Shown: positions 46,992-56,400 of the stretch, piece by piece | Numbering within the stretch: position 1 is the stretch's first letter | How the letters are laid out: each line of letters starts with the position of its first letter | Source: Sphingobacterium sp. xlx-96 | Lineage (GTDB): Bacteria; Bacteroidota; Bacteroidia; Sphingobacteriales; Sphingobacteriaceae | Assembly (NCBI RefSeq): GCF_011007365.1 | Contig: NZ_WFKM01000012.1 | Coordinates: forward strand, 62,001 to 126,000 | Direction of reading: 5' to 3' | DNA: 64,000 nt | Notes under the pieces: model-generated | What the model was told of the DNA's origin: nothing | What the model saw: only the letters and a program-made list of their open reading frames with translations | Databases searched by the model: none | Position numbers and translations under genes: made by a program

Positions 46992-47159
46992 CTAAAAGGG
47001 ATCGATGCCAGGCAATATTACATCGCACAAGGACGACTTACTCCTTATGCGGTCTACCGTAGACTTCATTTTTGTGTTGCCCTTGGGGGCATTACGTTTT
47101 GTTTTCCTGATCACTTCCTGTATCAGGTTTGCTTGCTGATTTAAAGTTAATTTAACCAT
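46992..47159 (-). CDS. Candidate 55-residue precursor/signal peptide
   Basis: ATG at 47157-47159, TAG at 46992-46994. The product is a 55-residue peptide: a leader-like helical part (MVKLTLNQQANLIQEVIRKT), a basic middle (KRNAPKGNTKMKSTVDRIRS) and a hydrophobic tail SSLCDVILPGIDPF with a single Cys45. The form recalls ribosomal peptide precursors (leader, basic cleavage-prone region, short core). It is the first gene of an operon with an acyltransferase/PqqD-like protein, a membrane histidine kinase and a LytTR regulator, the same set of roles as agrD, agrC and agrA with a different processing enzyme. No signal peptide or double-glycine site is evident. Modification and export are unknown. 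Confidence 0.6.
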   Translation of the reverse strand: MVKLTLNQQANLIQEVIRKTKRNAPKGNTKMKSTVDRIRSKSSLCDVILPGIDPF

Positions 47160-47185
47160 GTTATTTTTATTAAAAGTTTAACATA

Positions 47186-47281
47186 GTTGAGCGCTCAACA
47201 ATTATAGATCTTACCGCCAAACTAGGAAACAAAAATCTATAAATGGAAATAATCCACGAAAGCCCTCTAAAAATCCACGAA
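47186..47281 (-). promoter_or_regulatory. Promoter region with LytTR-type direct repeats and a palindrome
   Basis: Read on the minus strand, the 10-mer TTCGTGGATT occurs twice (47272-47281 and 47251-47260), with a period of exactly 21 bp. It matches 7 of 9 positions of the published LytTR half-site [TA][AC][CA]GTTN[AG][TG]. Downstream are TTTG (47230-47233) and TATAATTG (47199-47206), one mismatch from TAnnTTTG, with 23-bp spacing. A perfect 14-bp palindrome GTTGAGCGCTCAAC (47186-47199) covers the expected start of transcription. The layout fits activation of the peptide operon by its own response regulator. The rest of 47282-47460 shows no gene. Confidence 0.6.
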
Positions 47282-47460
47282 CGAAAGAAAATATATTTTT
47301 TTTTGCACCCTTAGTCACGCCTTTAATACGCCAACCACTATCGATTAAGCACAGCGATAAGCCCTCACCGCTTGTATGGTGTCACCCCTGTCTCTTGACA
47401 GCGGCGGCCTAAAGGCTTTTATTTGCAAATTAACAATTATACACCCCAAATCAACAGCTT

Positions 47461-48432
47461 ATGATACGCAGCTTCCATATACATTTCGGTGACCTGAATC
47501 CCGATTCCACAGCGGAGTCCCGCCTACCGAGAGATATCTCTTTTGCAATAGCCTATGCCCAGAGCCGCAGCTGGTACGACAAAGACAACTGGTACAGTAT
47601 ACAATGGTACAATGCCAAGCATGTATACCTATACAGTATCGAGATCGAGACAAAACGGAAACTACAAATTCCTATAAAGGTAAGCTATCCCGATATCCAC
47701 TGGCAGTATGCCTTGAAAGGCGGCTATAGCCTGAAAGATGATCATGGGGCTATCCCCGTGCTGAGCGAGGATCGTAAACATCTTATCCGCGGCCAGAAGG
47801 AAAATTTTGATATCGAGGTGGGCCAGGGCCGCCACTGGATCGTCGGCTTCAATGTGGCAGCGAGCTGGCTGGACCGTTATCCCGAGGACCTCTCTCTAGG
47901 ATCAGCGTTACTACCGCACGAATTAGCAAGGGATACCCTCTACCAGTCTGTACCGAGTGCCATAACTGATCAGGACCGAGCCGAGCTGTACTACCTATTA
48001 GGCCTTTGTCCCGGCCGGCATATCCTACAGGATAGCCAGATCTATGTCCCCGTCAGCAATCTAGTCGAACAGATGCGGACCTTGGACGACCCTTCATTAT
48101 CACCAATCCAGAACAAGATACAGGCTGTAAAGTACTATATCCAAAAACGTATCGCTAAAAATCAGCCGGTACCGCCTATCAGCGTGCTGGCCAATCGATT
48201 CTATGTTGATAAGGATTATCTGGGCCGTACGTACCGAAGCACTGAAAAAGAAGGCCTCGCCCACTATATCTACCGGTTGAAGCACGAACGTGCTGCCGAA
48301 CTCTTATCGAACAAGGTAGCCGTCAGCACTATCGCTGAGCAATTGGGCTACAGTGACAGCGCAGCTTTCCGGAAGGCTTTTAAGAAATACCATAAGGTGT
48401 ATCCCAGTGCTTATATCCCTACTCAACACTAG
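47461..48432 (+). CDS. AraC-family transcriptional regulator
   Basis: A 323-residue regulator divergent from the peptide operon. The N-terminal domain (about 1-190) has no clear ligand-binding motif but is typical of the long AraC proteins in Sphingobacteria. The C-terminal helix-turn-helix pair is ISVLANRFYVDKDYLGRTYR (about 245-265) and VSTIAEQLGYSDSAAFRKAF (about 290-310). Its place 300 bp from the peptide gene, on the opposite strand, makes it a candidate additional regulator of that operon. Its stop overlaps the stop of the converging gene by a few nucleotides. Confidence 0.85.
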   Translation: MIRSFHIHFGDLNPDSTAESRLPRDISFAIAYAQSRSWYDKDNWYSIQWYNAKHVYLYSIEIETKRKLQIPIKVSYPDIHWQYALKGGYSLKDDHGAIPVLSEDRKHLIRGQKENFDIEVGQGRHWIVGFNVAASWLDRYPEDLSLGSALLPHELARDTLYQSVPSAITDQDRAELYYLLGLCPGRHILQDSQIYVPVSNLVEQMRTLDDPSLSPIQNKIQAVKYYIQKRIAKNQPVPPISVLANRFYVDKDYLGRTYRSTEKEGLAHYIYRLKHERAAELLSNKVAVSTIAEQLGYSDSAAFRKAFKKYHKVYPSAYIPTQH

Positions 48433-49058
48433 GCATCGGTAGCGCTACGTTTGAGCCGCTCCTTATACAGAAAGAGCATCATGAAATGCATAAAGGCCAA
48501 AGGATCCAGTTTGATCCGGACGATGGCCTTTTCGGGTGTAGGCCCATATTCGGCAACGATCCTTTCGAACAGGGCGAATGGAACCTTAACCCCCAACGTA
48601 TGGTGCCACCAGTACCATACCCGCTTGCGGTGGCTTATCTTGAGGTAATTTTCATAACCATCACTCTGATAGGGATTTTCGGCCAGTGTCTTCATGAATG
48701 CTATCGGCAGTCTAAACTGTGCCGTAGTATGGAAGGCACGGCACCTGTGGCAGTAATATACCCGGCGCTCGAGCCGCTGCTCGATATCTTTAAAGATCAT
48801 ATTGGTGGCTACGATCATCTTGGCCCTATTGAGGGCGAGGGGGCGCTTTCCGCAGGGCAGCTTTTCGAGCTGCTCCCGTTCGAGGTTTGCAGGCAGTACC
48901 ACACGCTTGGTGAAAACCTCCCGATTGGCAGAGAGCTTATGCCCGATCACATCGTAGTACCTGACCATAACGGTATGCTTGCGTACCGCCAATACAAATG
49001 CCAGCTTCCGATTGTTCGAAAGCGCCACCCATACCCATGTATTGACCTCGAAACGCAT
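48429..49058 (-). CDS. Hypothetical protein with one CxxC motif
   Basis: A 209-residue soluble protein. The first 55 residues form a small beta-barrel-like region (FEVNTWVWVALSNNRKLAFV) and the centre has a CxxC-x-x-x-H motif (YYCHRCRAFHTT), possibly half of a zinc ribbon. The C-terminal 80 residues are helical and aromatic/basic (KRVWYWWHHTLGV, FMHFMMLFLYKERLKR). It converges on the AraC gene with a 3' end overlap of 4 nt. I do not recognise the family; nucleic acid binding is a guess from charge and the CxxC. Confidence 0.6.
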   Translation of the reverse strand: MRFEVNTWVWVALSNNRKLAFVLAVRKHTVMVRYYDVIGHKLSANREVFTKRVVLPANLEREQLEKLPCGKRPLALNRAKMIVATNMIFKDIEQRLERRVYYCHRCRAFHTTAQFRLPIAFMKTLAENPYQSDGYENYLKISHRKRVWYWWHHTLGVKVPFALFERIVAEYGPTPEKAIVRIKLDPLAFMHFMMLFLYKERLKRSATDA

Positions 49059-49298
49059 ACCTTAAGGCTTAATTTGTTATCGTAAATTAACAAATAAAAA
49101 CGAAACAAGCTAATAACAAGCTTTAAATCAGCACAAAAGTCGGATTATAACACGCAACTGGTCGTATGAGGACACCGGCTTTCATCGGTATTCGCGCTAC
49201 CTTTGAAATATGCAACAATGCCTGTAAGATGTAAAGAGAAGCATACCCCGGGCGCAACCGGCAGACGAAGTACTGGCCTACATCAGTGCAAACGAAAA

Positions 49299-49335
49299 AT
49301 AACTTGATAACCCGTTCACACGATAACTAGATAAC
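49299..49335. repeat. GATAAC-type short repeats before the MauE-like gene
   Basis: ATAACTTGATAAC (49299-49311) and GATAACTAGATAAC (49322-49335) immediately precede the start codon. Related tandem copies follow the gene (49809-49840). A -7-like TACCTTTG lies at 49198-49205. Confidence 0.5.
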
Positions 49336-49338
49336 AAA

Positions 49339-49818
49339 ATGAAAACAAACACCTACCTACTTAACACCCTAGTCGTACTGCTGCTGGCCCTATGGATACC
49401 GAGCAGTCTATACAAGATTATGCATTATGAGGCTTTTAAATCAGGGATCCTGCAGCAACCGCTAAGCTATACCGTCGCTTGGGCACTGATCTATAGCCTG
49501 CCCACGCTAGGGCTGGTGACGGCGATCTTGTTGGTAGCCGAGCGCTTTCGCAAGGTGGGTCTGCTGCTATCCAGCATACAGCTAATACTCTTCACGGGTT
49601 ATATCGCACTGGTTCTGCTCCAGGTATGGGGCAAGCCTCCCTGCAGTTGCGGACTAGCAATACCGCAGATGGGCTGGACAAATCACCTTTGGTTCAATCT
49701 ATTTTTCTTAGCCATCAGTATTACCGGCTATCTTCTATCTACAAAATTTGACAAAAAGCAACTCAGACAGGATAACAATACGAATGCTAAAGATGGACTT
49801 TTTAACACGATAACTTGA
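49339..49818 (+). CDS. MauE/DoxX-like redox-associated membrane protein
   Basis: A 159-residue protein with four hydrophobic helices (about 8-28, 43-66, 73-95 and 117-138) and a cysteine pair in the loop GKPPCSCGLAIPQMGW. This loop and layout are typical of MauE-like proteins in Bacteroidota, which are thought to handle electrons or disulfides for exported partners. A small exported protein with two cysteines is encoded next, and a TlpA-like oxidoreductase lies 680 bp on, converging. The gene is flanked on both sides by GATAAC-type repeats. Confidence 0.7.
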   Translation: MKTNTYLLNTLVVLLLALWIPSSLYKIMHYEAFKSGILQQPLSYTVAWALIYSLPTLGLVTAILLVAERFRKVGLLLSSIQLILFTGYIALVLLQVWGKPPCSCGLAIPQMGWTNHLWFNLFFLAISITGYLLSTKFDKKQLRQDNNTNAKDGLFNTIT

Positions 49819-49840
49819 TAACAGGATAACTTGATAACAG
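49809..49840. repeat. Perfect tandem 16-bp repeat
   Basis: GATAACTTGATAACAG is present twice in direct tandem (49809-49824 and 49825-49840), overlapping the end of the MauE-like gene. The remaining gap to 50031 shows nothing else convincing. Confidence 0.75.
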
Positions 49841-50031
49841 GTACCACAACGAATCCCGGTGACTAGGCCACTGGGTGCAGGGCGTGTCGGCCAAAAGACC
49901 TTTTCGACTATCCATCCGATACTTGTTGAGGCATCGAACGAAAAGATCAACAGATCCGGATAACAAGCCCCTCTTCATCTTTCCAGAGGTAAAAAAAGGG
50001 AAGAAATTATAAACATTTAAATTATAGCATT

Positions 50032-50436
50032 ATGCTAAAAAACATCAAAAATTATGCAATGGCTTTGGCAGCCTTAGCTATTGCATTAAGCTTGACATTT
50101 ATGTCATTCACGGAAGAAACAAATAAAAAAGAAGTTTCTTCAACAGTAACTTTAACAGATCAGTACTGGGACTTTGTGGGTAGTGGAGACCCATTAATAC
50201 CCAATGACCGCGAGAATCCGGAGCATTATCAATTAGCGACAGAAGATCCGGGCTGTGACGGAAGCCAAGAAATTTGTCAAGTAAAAGCTCCAGCCGATCT
50301 GGTAGCAGACCCATCGGGTAACACACCTGACTTCACGGCCAATGTTACCGGGCCAAACCAATCCGTGCTCTTACGCATCCAAAATGCTATGAGTTCTGGG
50401 GCAAACGAAACTGCAACATTAAAGAACACGCCGTAG
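50032..50436 (+). CDS. Small exported protein (DUF6520-like)
   Basis: A 134-residue protein with an N-terminal signal (ALAALAIALSLTFMSFT). The mature part is acidic and polar, with two cysteines ten residues apart (DPGCDGSQEICQV) that could form a disulfide. Small exported proteins of this look commonly sit next to MauE-like genes in Bacteroidota, and some are annotated DUF6520; the match here is by layout. It probably is a substrate or partner of the MauE-like protein. Function unknown. It ends at a strong terminator. Confidence 0.65.
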   Translation: MLKNIKNYAMALAALAIALSLTFMSFTEETNKKEVSSTVTLTDQYWDFVGSGDPLIPNDRENPEHYQLATEDPGCDGSQEICQVKAPADLVADPSGNTPDFTANVTGPNQSVLLRIQNAMSSGANETATLKNTP

Positions 50437-50458
50437 ACTATTGACATCTAGCGAAGTT

Positions 50459-50488
50459 AAAGGGGCCGTCACAATGGACTGCCCCTTT
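50459..50488. terminator. Bidirectional intrinsic terminator
   Basis: AAAGGGGC (50459-50466) pairs with GCCCCTTT (50481-50488), with an inner GTC/GAC extension, between the converging small exported protein and TlpA-like genes. Confidence 0.85.
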
Positions 50489-50497
50489 ATAAAACAA

Positions 50498-51766
50498 TCA
50501 TTCCTGCAGCTTTCGAATGACTAGCGTCTCCATAACTCTACGACTTTTCCTCAACTGAAAACCATATTTTTCCAATTGGTTCTTTAGATATTCAAAATCA
50601 TGGAAACGTTTAGTATCCAAATCCATTGTAAATGGAGCCATCTTTCTTACATGTGTTCCCCGCAAATATAATACTGGCGTTGCATTGGGGACTGCATTTA
50701 ACATGTCTATCATTTTCATTAAAGTTATACCTTTAGCCCCTGCATCCCTTCTCATTGATAATGTGTCTGGTCCCAATGAAACTAACCAGACATCTCTTAA
50801 CGTATCCATGAGATTCGTACTATACGAGAAATAGAGATCAAGATATGTCCGCATCTTTCTCCCTGTCCAATCTTTACTCAAATCGACAGGATAATTTATC
50901 TCACAACTATATGCATTATCCTGCATCCATCCTAGTTGCGTACCATTTAAATAATTATGCACCAAACTTCCCCCATCAAAATTCTTGGTTACTATCTGTG
51001 AAGCCATAAATTTATCTCGAAGACTTCGCCCCATCGTTCGCAGGTATAATTCGGGGATAGACTGATTGACAGCTAGTACTCTGGCATTTCCCTTTACAGT
51101 ATCACCTGCTGCAAAATATTTCGACTGAACCCCCGGTATATAGCTTGAGATAAAAACAGATATTTCATGTTTAGGTAATAGATTCAGATCCCCGGCCTGG
51201 TTATTCCAAACACGCAATGGCTTACTGACATCTAAAGGAAAATCCCATTTAACAGGCCAATTCAATTTTTCATCATTTACAAAACTCTCAATATGTGCAG
51301 GCGTAACGTAATCGTGATTTGTAAATGCGACAATTATACCATGCTTGTTTACCCAAACCAAATGCGGCGTTGAGAGATGAGGAAACAGTTTATGCAGCAC
51401 ACTATCTTCGTAGATTATAGGAATGGTAAGTTGTTTGCCTATTGCATTTGACTTGAGAAACTTCCGTACTCGCTCCTCTTTTTCAGCTGTAACACTAATC
51501 ACTTGGAGCTTCTCCCCATATATCGACATCAGTGATTGAAATTTATCCAGTGAAGCTATACATGGCGCACATCCAGTAGAACCAAAATCAAGAACCGTTG
51601 CCTTTCCAGACAAAAGCTTAAATGTCTCCGAATCCAAATGCGTACTAAGAAAATTATTAAATTTTAAATCAGGCAATTGCTGTCCCGGCAGCAGTCTCTC
51701 GCTTTCCTGTGCATATATGTTTGTTATAGTAGACAAAACAAACAAGATAATTTTAATGTATCTCAT
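50498..51766 (-). CDS. Exported TlpA-like thioredoxin-fold protein
   Basis: A 422-residue protein with a signal peptide (about 1-19) and an N-terminal thioredoxin-like domain (about 25-165). The redox site is CAPC in LDFGSTGCAPCIASLDKF, and the cis-proline region is STPHLVWVNKHG. The C-terminal 250 residues are a separate domain without recognised motifs. It lies 11 nt after a SusD gene, so it belongs to the hypothetical-SusC-SusD-TlpA operon. Such pairings are frequent in Bacteroidota, where the redox protein may process disulfides in cargo or transporter. The partner is unknown. Confidence 0.85.
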   Translation of the reverse strand: MRYIKIILFVLSTITNIYAQESERLLPGQQLPDLKFNNFLSTHLDSETFKLLSGKATVLDFGSTGCAPCIASLDKFQSLMSIYGEKLQVISVTAEKEERVRKFLKSNAIGKQLTIPIIYEDSVLHKLFPHLSTPHLVWVNKHGIIVAFTNHDYVTPAHIESFVNDEKLNWPVKWDFPLDVSKPLRVWNNQAGDLNLLPKHEISVFISSYIPGVQSKYFAAGDTVKGNARVLAVNQSIPELYLRTMGRSLRDKFMASQIVTKNFDGGSLVHNYLNGTQLGWMQDNAYSCEINYPVDLSKDWTGRKMRTYLDLYFSYSTNLMDTLRDVWLVSLGPDTLSMRRDAGAKGITLMKMIDMLNAVPNATPVLYLRGTHVRKMAPFTMDLDTKRFHDFEYLKNQLEKYGFQLRKSRRVMETLVIRKLQE

Positions 51767-51777
51767 AGTTTAATGTC

Positions 51778-53160
51778 TTATCTAATATTTTGTTGCATTC
51801 CTGATTTAATTATTACTTCTTCTGGTATCACGAAATTATATCTAGGATCATTTGGCGGAAGATAATATGTTTCTAGGTTACCGTTAATCCTCATTTTTCT
51901 TTCCAATGTCTTAGCAAATTCAGTTTCCCTATTCAATCGCTTCAGATCAGACCAACGAACACCGCGAAACAGCAGCTCCTTTCGTCTCTCCCTCAATACA
52001 AGACGTAGGCAATCCTCTGGCGACATGGAATCATATGGAATATAACTATCCTTCTTATACCTGCTTTCTAATAACTTATTTAGGATAGACAAAGATGACG
52101 TAACGTTATCCATCCGAGCATAACATTCAGACTGAATCAGAAATAACTCGCTCGTAGTAATACCTAAAAAAAATGAATTGTTATTCAGCCCAGTATATGC
52201 TCCTTTGAAGCCATAGGTACCATTCCCGTTGTCGACAAAATAGACAGATTTACGTAGATCATTTGAGGCATAACTATCGTATAAGGTTGAGTCTACAAGT
52301 CCAACTGTCCTCTTTAAAAGGTCTGTACTAAAACTGTAGGCATAGTATATCGTTTCTTTGTTAAACCTGTCAATCGGAATCGAAGCATTAACATTCAGGC
52401 CATTATAATCTATGAGAGCATCGTTTCCCCTAAGCGCCTCCGTGGCGTATATCAGAGACTGTTCATAGTCCCCCATGACTAAATAAACTTTCGCTAACGC
52501 CCCCTGAGCTGCCAATTTAGTGGGTCTTGTTGGCACTTCACTTTTCTCTGGCAGCAAAGCTATAGCCATCTTCATGTCTTCAATTATCTGCTGATAAGTC
52601 TCAGCGACGGTCGATCTTCGCGACTTCTCGTTAAAGTCGGGAGTAGTTCGTAGAGGCAATCCTAACCCACTATTCGTCGCACCTACTATAAATTGGTCAC
52701 AATAGGCCTGAGCTAATTGGTAAAATACATATGCCCGATAAAACAATGCGGCTCCTTTTATCTCGTCTTTACGTCTAAGCTCGGAGGTCTGTACATTATC
52801 TATTTCATCCAGTACCGTATTTGCAATCAACAGATTCCGATAGGAAAACATCCAGGCTCCATTGATATCAGTACCCTCATGCATGGGATAAGGCTTCCAT
52901 AGATAAACATCTCTGCTATAATTACTCAAATTGTTAAATGAAGCCTCTGCTACATAAAAATCATCGGTAGACATTTCCAATACGGATGGGTAATACCCAT
53001 AGTTGATATATATAGCGGCATCCAATAATGCTTGCAGATCCGTCAATGTCTCTGGTATAACGATTTTCTGATCCTGCTTTTCGTTAAGGAATTTTTCACA
53101 ACCTAGGATAATAAAGGTCATAATTACAAAAACACCTATTTTTAAATTCTTATTTTTCAT
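51778..53160 (-). CDS. RagB/SusD-family lipoprotein
   Basis: A 460-residue SusD-like lipoprotein with lipobox FIILGC (lipidated cysteine near residue 21) and FLNEKQDQK after it. Other marks are ALFYRAYVFYQLAQAYCDQF, ELFLIQSECYARMDNV and LVLRERRKELLFRGVRWSDL. It is shorter than the other two SusD proteins here. Its start codon lies within a 17-bp sequence that is repeated 217 bp upstream, part of a duplicated leader between susC and susD. Confidence 0.92.
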   Translation of the reverse strand: MKNKNLKIGVFVIMTFIILGCEKFLNEKQDQKIVIPETLTDLQALLDAAIYINYGYYPSVLEMSTDDFYVAEASFNNLSNYSRDVYLWKPYPMHEGTDINGAWMFSYRNLLIANTVLDEIDNVQTSELRRKDEIKGAALFYRAYVFYQLAQAYCDQFIVGATNSGLGLPLRTTPDFNEKSRRSTVAETYQQIIEDMKMAIALLPEKSEVPTRPTKLAAQGALAKVYLVMGDYEQSLIYATEALRGNDALIDYNGLNVNASIPIDRFNKETIYYAYSFSTDLLKRTVGLVDSTLYDSYASNDLRKSVYFVDNGNGTYGFKGAYTGLNNNSFFLGITTSELFLIQSECYARMDNVTSSLSILNKLLESRYKKDSYIPYDSMSPEDCLRLVLRERRKELLFRGVRWSDLKRLNRETEFAKTLERKMRINGNLETYYLPPNDPRYNFVIPEEVIIKSGMQQNIR

Positions 53161-53388
53161 ATGTAAATAATTTGACTTTTAATGGTCATATGGAATATCC
53201 AAAGTATTTTCATCTGTGTTTGTGCAGTTCTGCTACATGGATATTTCATATGTGTTTAATTATTTATGCGTGTTTGTTTTCATCGGTATAAATGAGCTCG
53301 TTTCACTCGGTTTGTTTTTTAATGGCTATATGGAATACTCAGGGGTGTTTGTGCTTCGCTAAACATGCGTATTTCATATGTAAATAAT
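53155..53388. repeat. Duplicated leader with inverted repeats between SusC and SusD genes
   Basis: TTTCATATGTAAATAAT occurs exactly at 53155-53171 and 53372-53388; the first copy contains the susD start codon. Between them, CATATGGAATATCC (53187-53200) pairs with GGATATTTCATATG (53239-53252), and a diverged copy lies at about 53317-53380. On the minus strand ACATATGAAA thus appears three times, giving two extra initiation-like sites with short frames ahead of susD. This may set SusC:SusD stoichiometry or be a repeat insertion. Confidence 0.65.
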
Positions 53389-53402
53389 CTGTTTTAAAAC
53401 TT

Positions 53403-56400
53403 TTAAAAATCTGCTCTTACTCCTACAGAAAAGGTTCTAGATCTTGGTAAATTATTATAATCCGGATCTATCCCTACCTTATTGGCTGTCCAGATTAGAC
53501 CAAGATTGTTGACCGCAAAAAATCCATTAAACTTCATTTTTCCCATCGGCGTAACCCAATTATACCCGATACGCAAATCCTGTAGTCTTATCAGATCAGC
53601 ACGCAAGACATTTTCAGAAGAATAGCCGTAAAATGAATCGCTCCTACCATCGGCTGGAAATACCATAGAAGGCACGGAGGTAGTCAACTCATCGCCAGGT
53701 TTCTGCCATCGCTTATCAAAGTCACCATGAGACGCCCAGTTAGCATAGAGCGTACTGTAGCTAATGGTCTGCTTTCTGAAATAGGCGCCGAATTTAAACG
53801 CAATACTAAATGAGAGATCTATCCCCTTCCAATTAAAACTATTGCGCAAAAAACCATAATAAGGTGGTAAAGCCGATCCATGATAAACAAGATTCTGAAT
53901 GGAATCACGTAAGATAGACGCATAATCTTTCGATTCGACTCCATTAAGGAAACCTATCGGAGATCCATCTGATGGATCCAGACCTTTAAATTTGTATGAA
54001 TACATGGCGTAGAAAGTATTGTCTTTAATCGGACTAAGATTTCTCCCAGATCCACTCACTATACTTGTCGTAGCCATCTCTGCTCCGAAGTATTTTGTCA
54101 CGACATCTTTAACATGTGACAGCCCTATACTGGCATTCCATCTTATCGCTTTATTACTTATTGCAGCATTAAGCTGTACGTCAAATCCATTACCCTTTAT
54201 TTCAGCTACATTACTGGTAACAGTAGAAAACCCCGTCGTGGGGTCTATCGGATCCAAAGAAATAAGATCCATTGACTTTTTGTGAAATACCTCCACTGTA
54301 CCCGATATCCTTCTATTTAAAAGACTAAAATCGACGCCATAGTTTATCATCTGCACGACCTCCCACTTTAGGTAAGGGTTTGGAGGAGCTAATAACCAAG
54401 CGTAAGACAAATTAGTGTAAGCAGCTGGTGAACCGTTATATATGATCAAGGGCTTTACATTTCCGCCCCCCGAATTACCCGTATACCCCAATGTACCCTT
54501 GAGCTTCAAATGATTTATCCAACCCATATTTTTCACAAACTTTTCATTACTTACGATATATCCTACACCTGCTGACCACAGTGGATTCCAACGGGTGTTA
54601 GTTTTTGTCCCAAAAGAATTGGAAGCATCTTTACGGGCTGAAACTGAAAAAATATACTTAGTATCATAGGTATAAGCACCATTCATATAGAAAGATACAA
54701 ATCGCGCTATTGCTCCATCAAAATCCTGCGCATTGGGAATTCTTCTGGCAGATGATAATCCATCGTATATCGGATAGCTATTTTGAAAATCAACAAAAGA
54801 AGAGGTCAGAACTTGAGGATTATAACCATACACCTGTGTACTATTTGACTTTATGTACTTATCTGAAAGCTCAGCTCCCGCAAAAGCAGTAACCATATTC
54901 TTTGTACCTAATACTCGATCAAAACTCAGTTGTCCTCTTATCCGCTGGCTGACCATACTGTTATTAGATGAAATCAACGAAGCGCCAAGCGGCACTATAT
55001 GCTTGACAGTATTATTAGAGACCTGCGTAAATCTATTAATCGTATTGCGCATATAATAAGAGTCTTCATCATATAAAGTCCCTCCTGCTCCGAGTTGATT
55101 TTCAAGATTATACTGTACCGAAATCTTAAAAAGATCAAACAAACTATAATCTACATCCATTCCTAGCGCCAAATGCTTCGTATTCTGAAACCTAGTTTCA
55201 TCATAGAGGTCGTCCACAGGTCTATATTCCCAGTCCAGCAATTGTCCATTTCCTGTATTGCGTATATAGTCCTGATTGTACGTATTTGGGATAGCCAAGT
55301 TGTTGCCAAACTCATCAACCAGCTTGGCATAAGGGTATAGGTTTGTTTTTCCTCCGCCTGGATTGATCGGAAAAAGGTTTCCACCACCACTGCTTGTATT
55401 TCTGTTTGTCATTGCTACCGATGTGCGCAGCTCCAGATTGTCCAATAAGCGATAAGAATTTGACAAGCGTAGATTCAAGCGATCATTTGAGGAGCGTATC
55501 AGTGTATTTTGATTTCTGTCGTACCCTAGTGAAACGATGTAACCAAGCTTACCTGTAGAGCCACTCCAGTCCAATCCGTATCGTTGATTCAACCCCGTTC
55601 TGTATATATGTTCCATCATATCATCCCGATAGTCCATATTGCGTAATGCATCAATTTTAGTTTCCGCTTCTTGCCGATTGATCAAACCTTTGTCAGCTTG
55701 ATCCAATAAACTCACAACGGGTGATATGACATAAAACTTTTTATTGGCTCCATTTAATTGCGTACTGTAGAACCCCTTATCAAATAACATTCGCTCTACA
55801 TTAATGAAATCACTGGTAGACATCTTCGAGTAGTAATATAAGTCAGGCTTCTCTAAAACACTCGCATTTGTATTAAACGACAATCTCATTTTATCATTTA
55901 ACAGCGGTTTCTTTAAAGTGATGACGATTACTCCATTTGCAGCCCGCGCACCCCATATAGAGGCTGCCGCAGCATCCTTTAATAGGGTGACAGACTCTAC
56001 ATTATCCGGATTGATATTATCGATCTCTCCTTCATATGGAAAATTATCGACAATAATTAAAGGGCCTAATGCATTATCTCTTAGTGTATTTATACCACGG
56101 ATATTCACAACCGGTCTTCCAGTTCTATTATCAAACTGCAACCCTGGAGCAATACCGTCCAAACGTTCCATCACACTGGACCCGACCCGTCTATTAAATA
56201 GTTCGCTATTAATCTGTACAAAGCTCCCCGTAGCTCTTTCTTTAGGTATCTTCTGGTATCCGGTAGATACGACTTCCACTTCTTCGATCTGTTTTTCATT
56301 GGGCTGTAGTCGTATACTCAATAGTGTAGCTGTATTCGCATAGGCAACCCGTTGCTCCTTATATCCGATATGCTTTATAGTTAGTATTCCTGTAGGCTTA

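Noticed and set aside
47251..47281. Repeats as part of a CRISPR or iteron array
   Set aside because: There are only two copies with an 11-bp spacer, upstream of a promoter, which fits a regulator site better.
39559..48432. A full prophage
   Set aside because: Apart from lysis-type genes and an excisionase-like HTH there are no integrase, terminase, capsid, portal or tail genes in the window.
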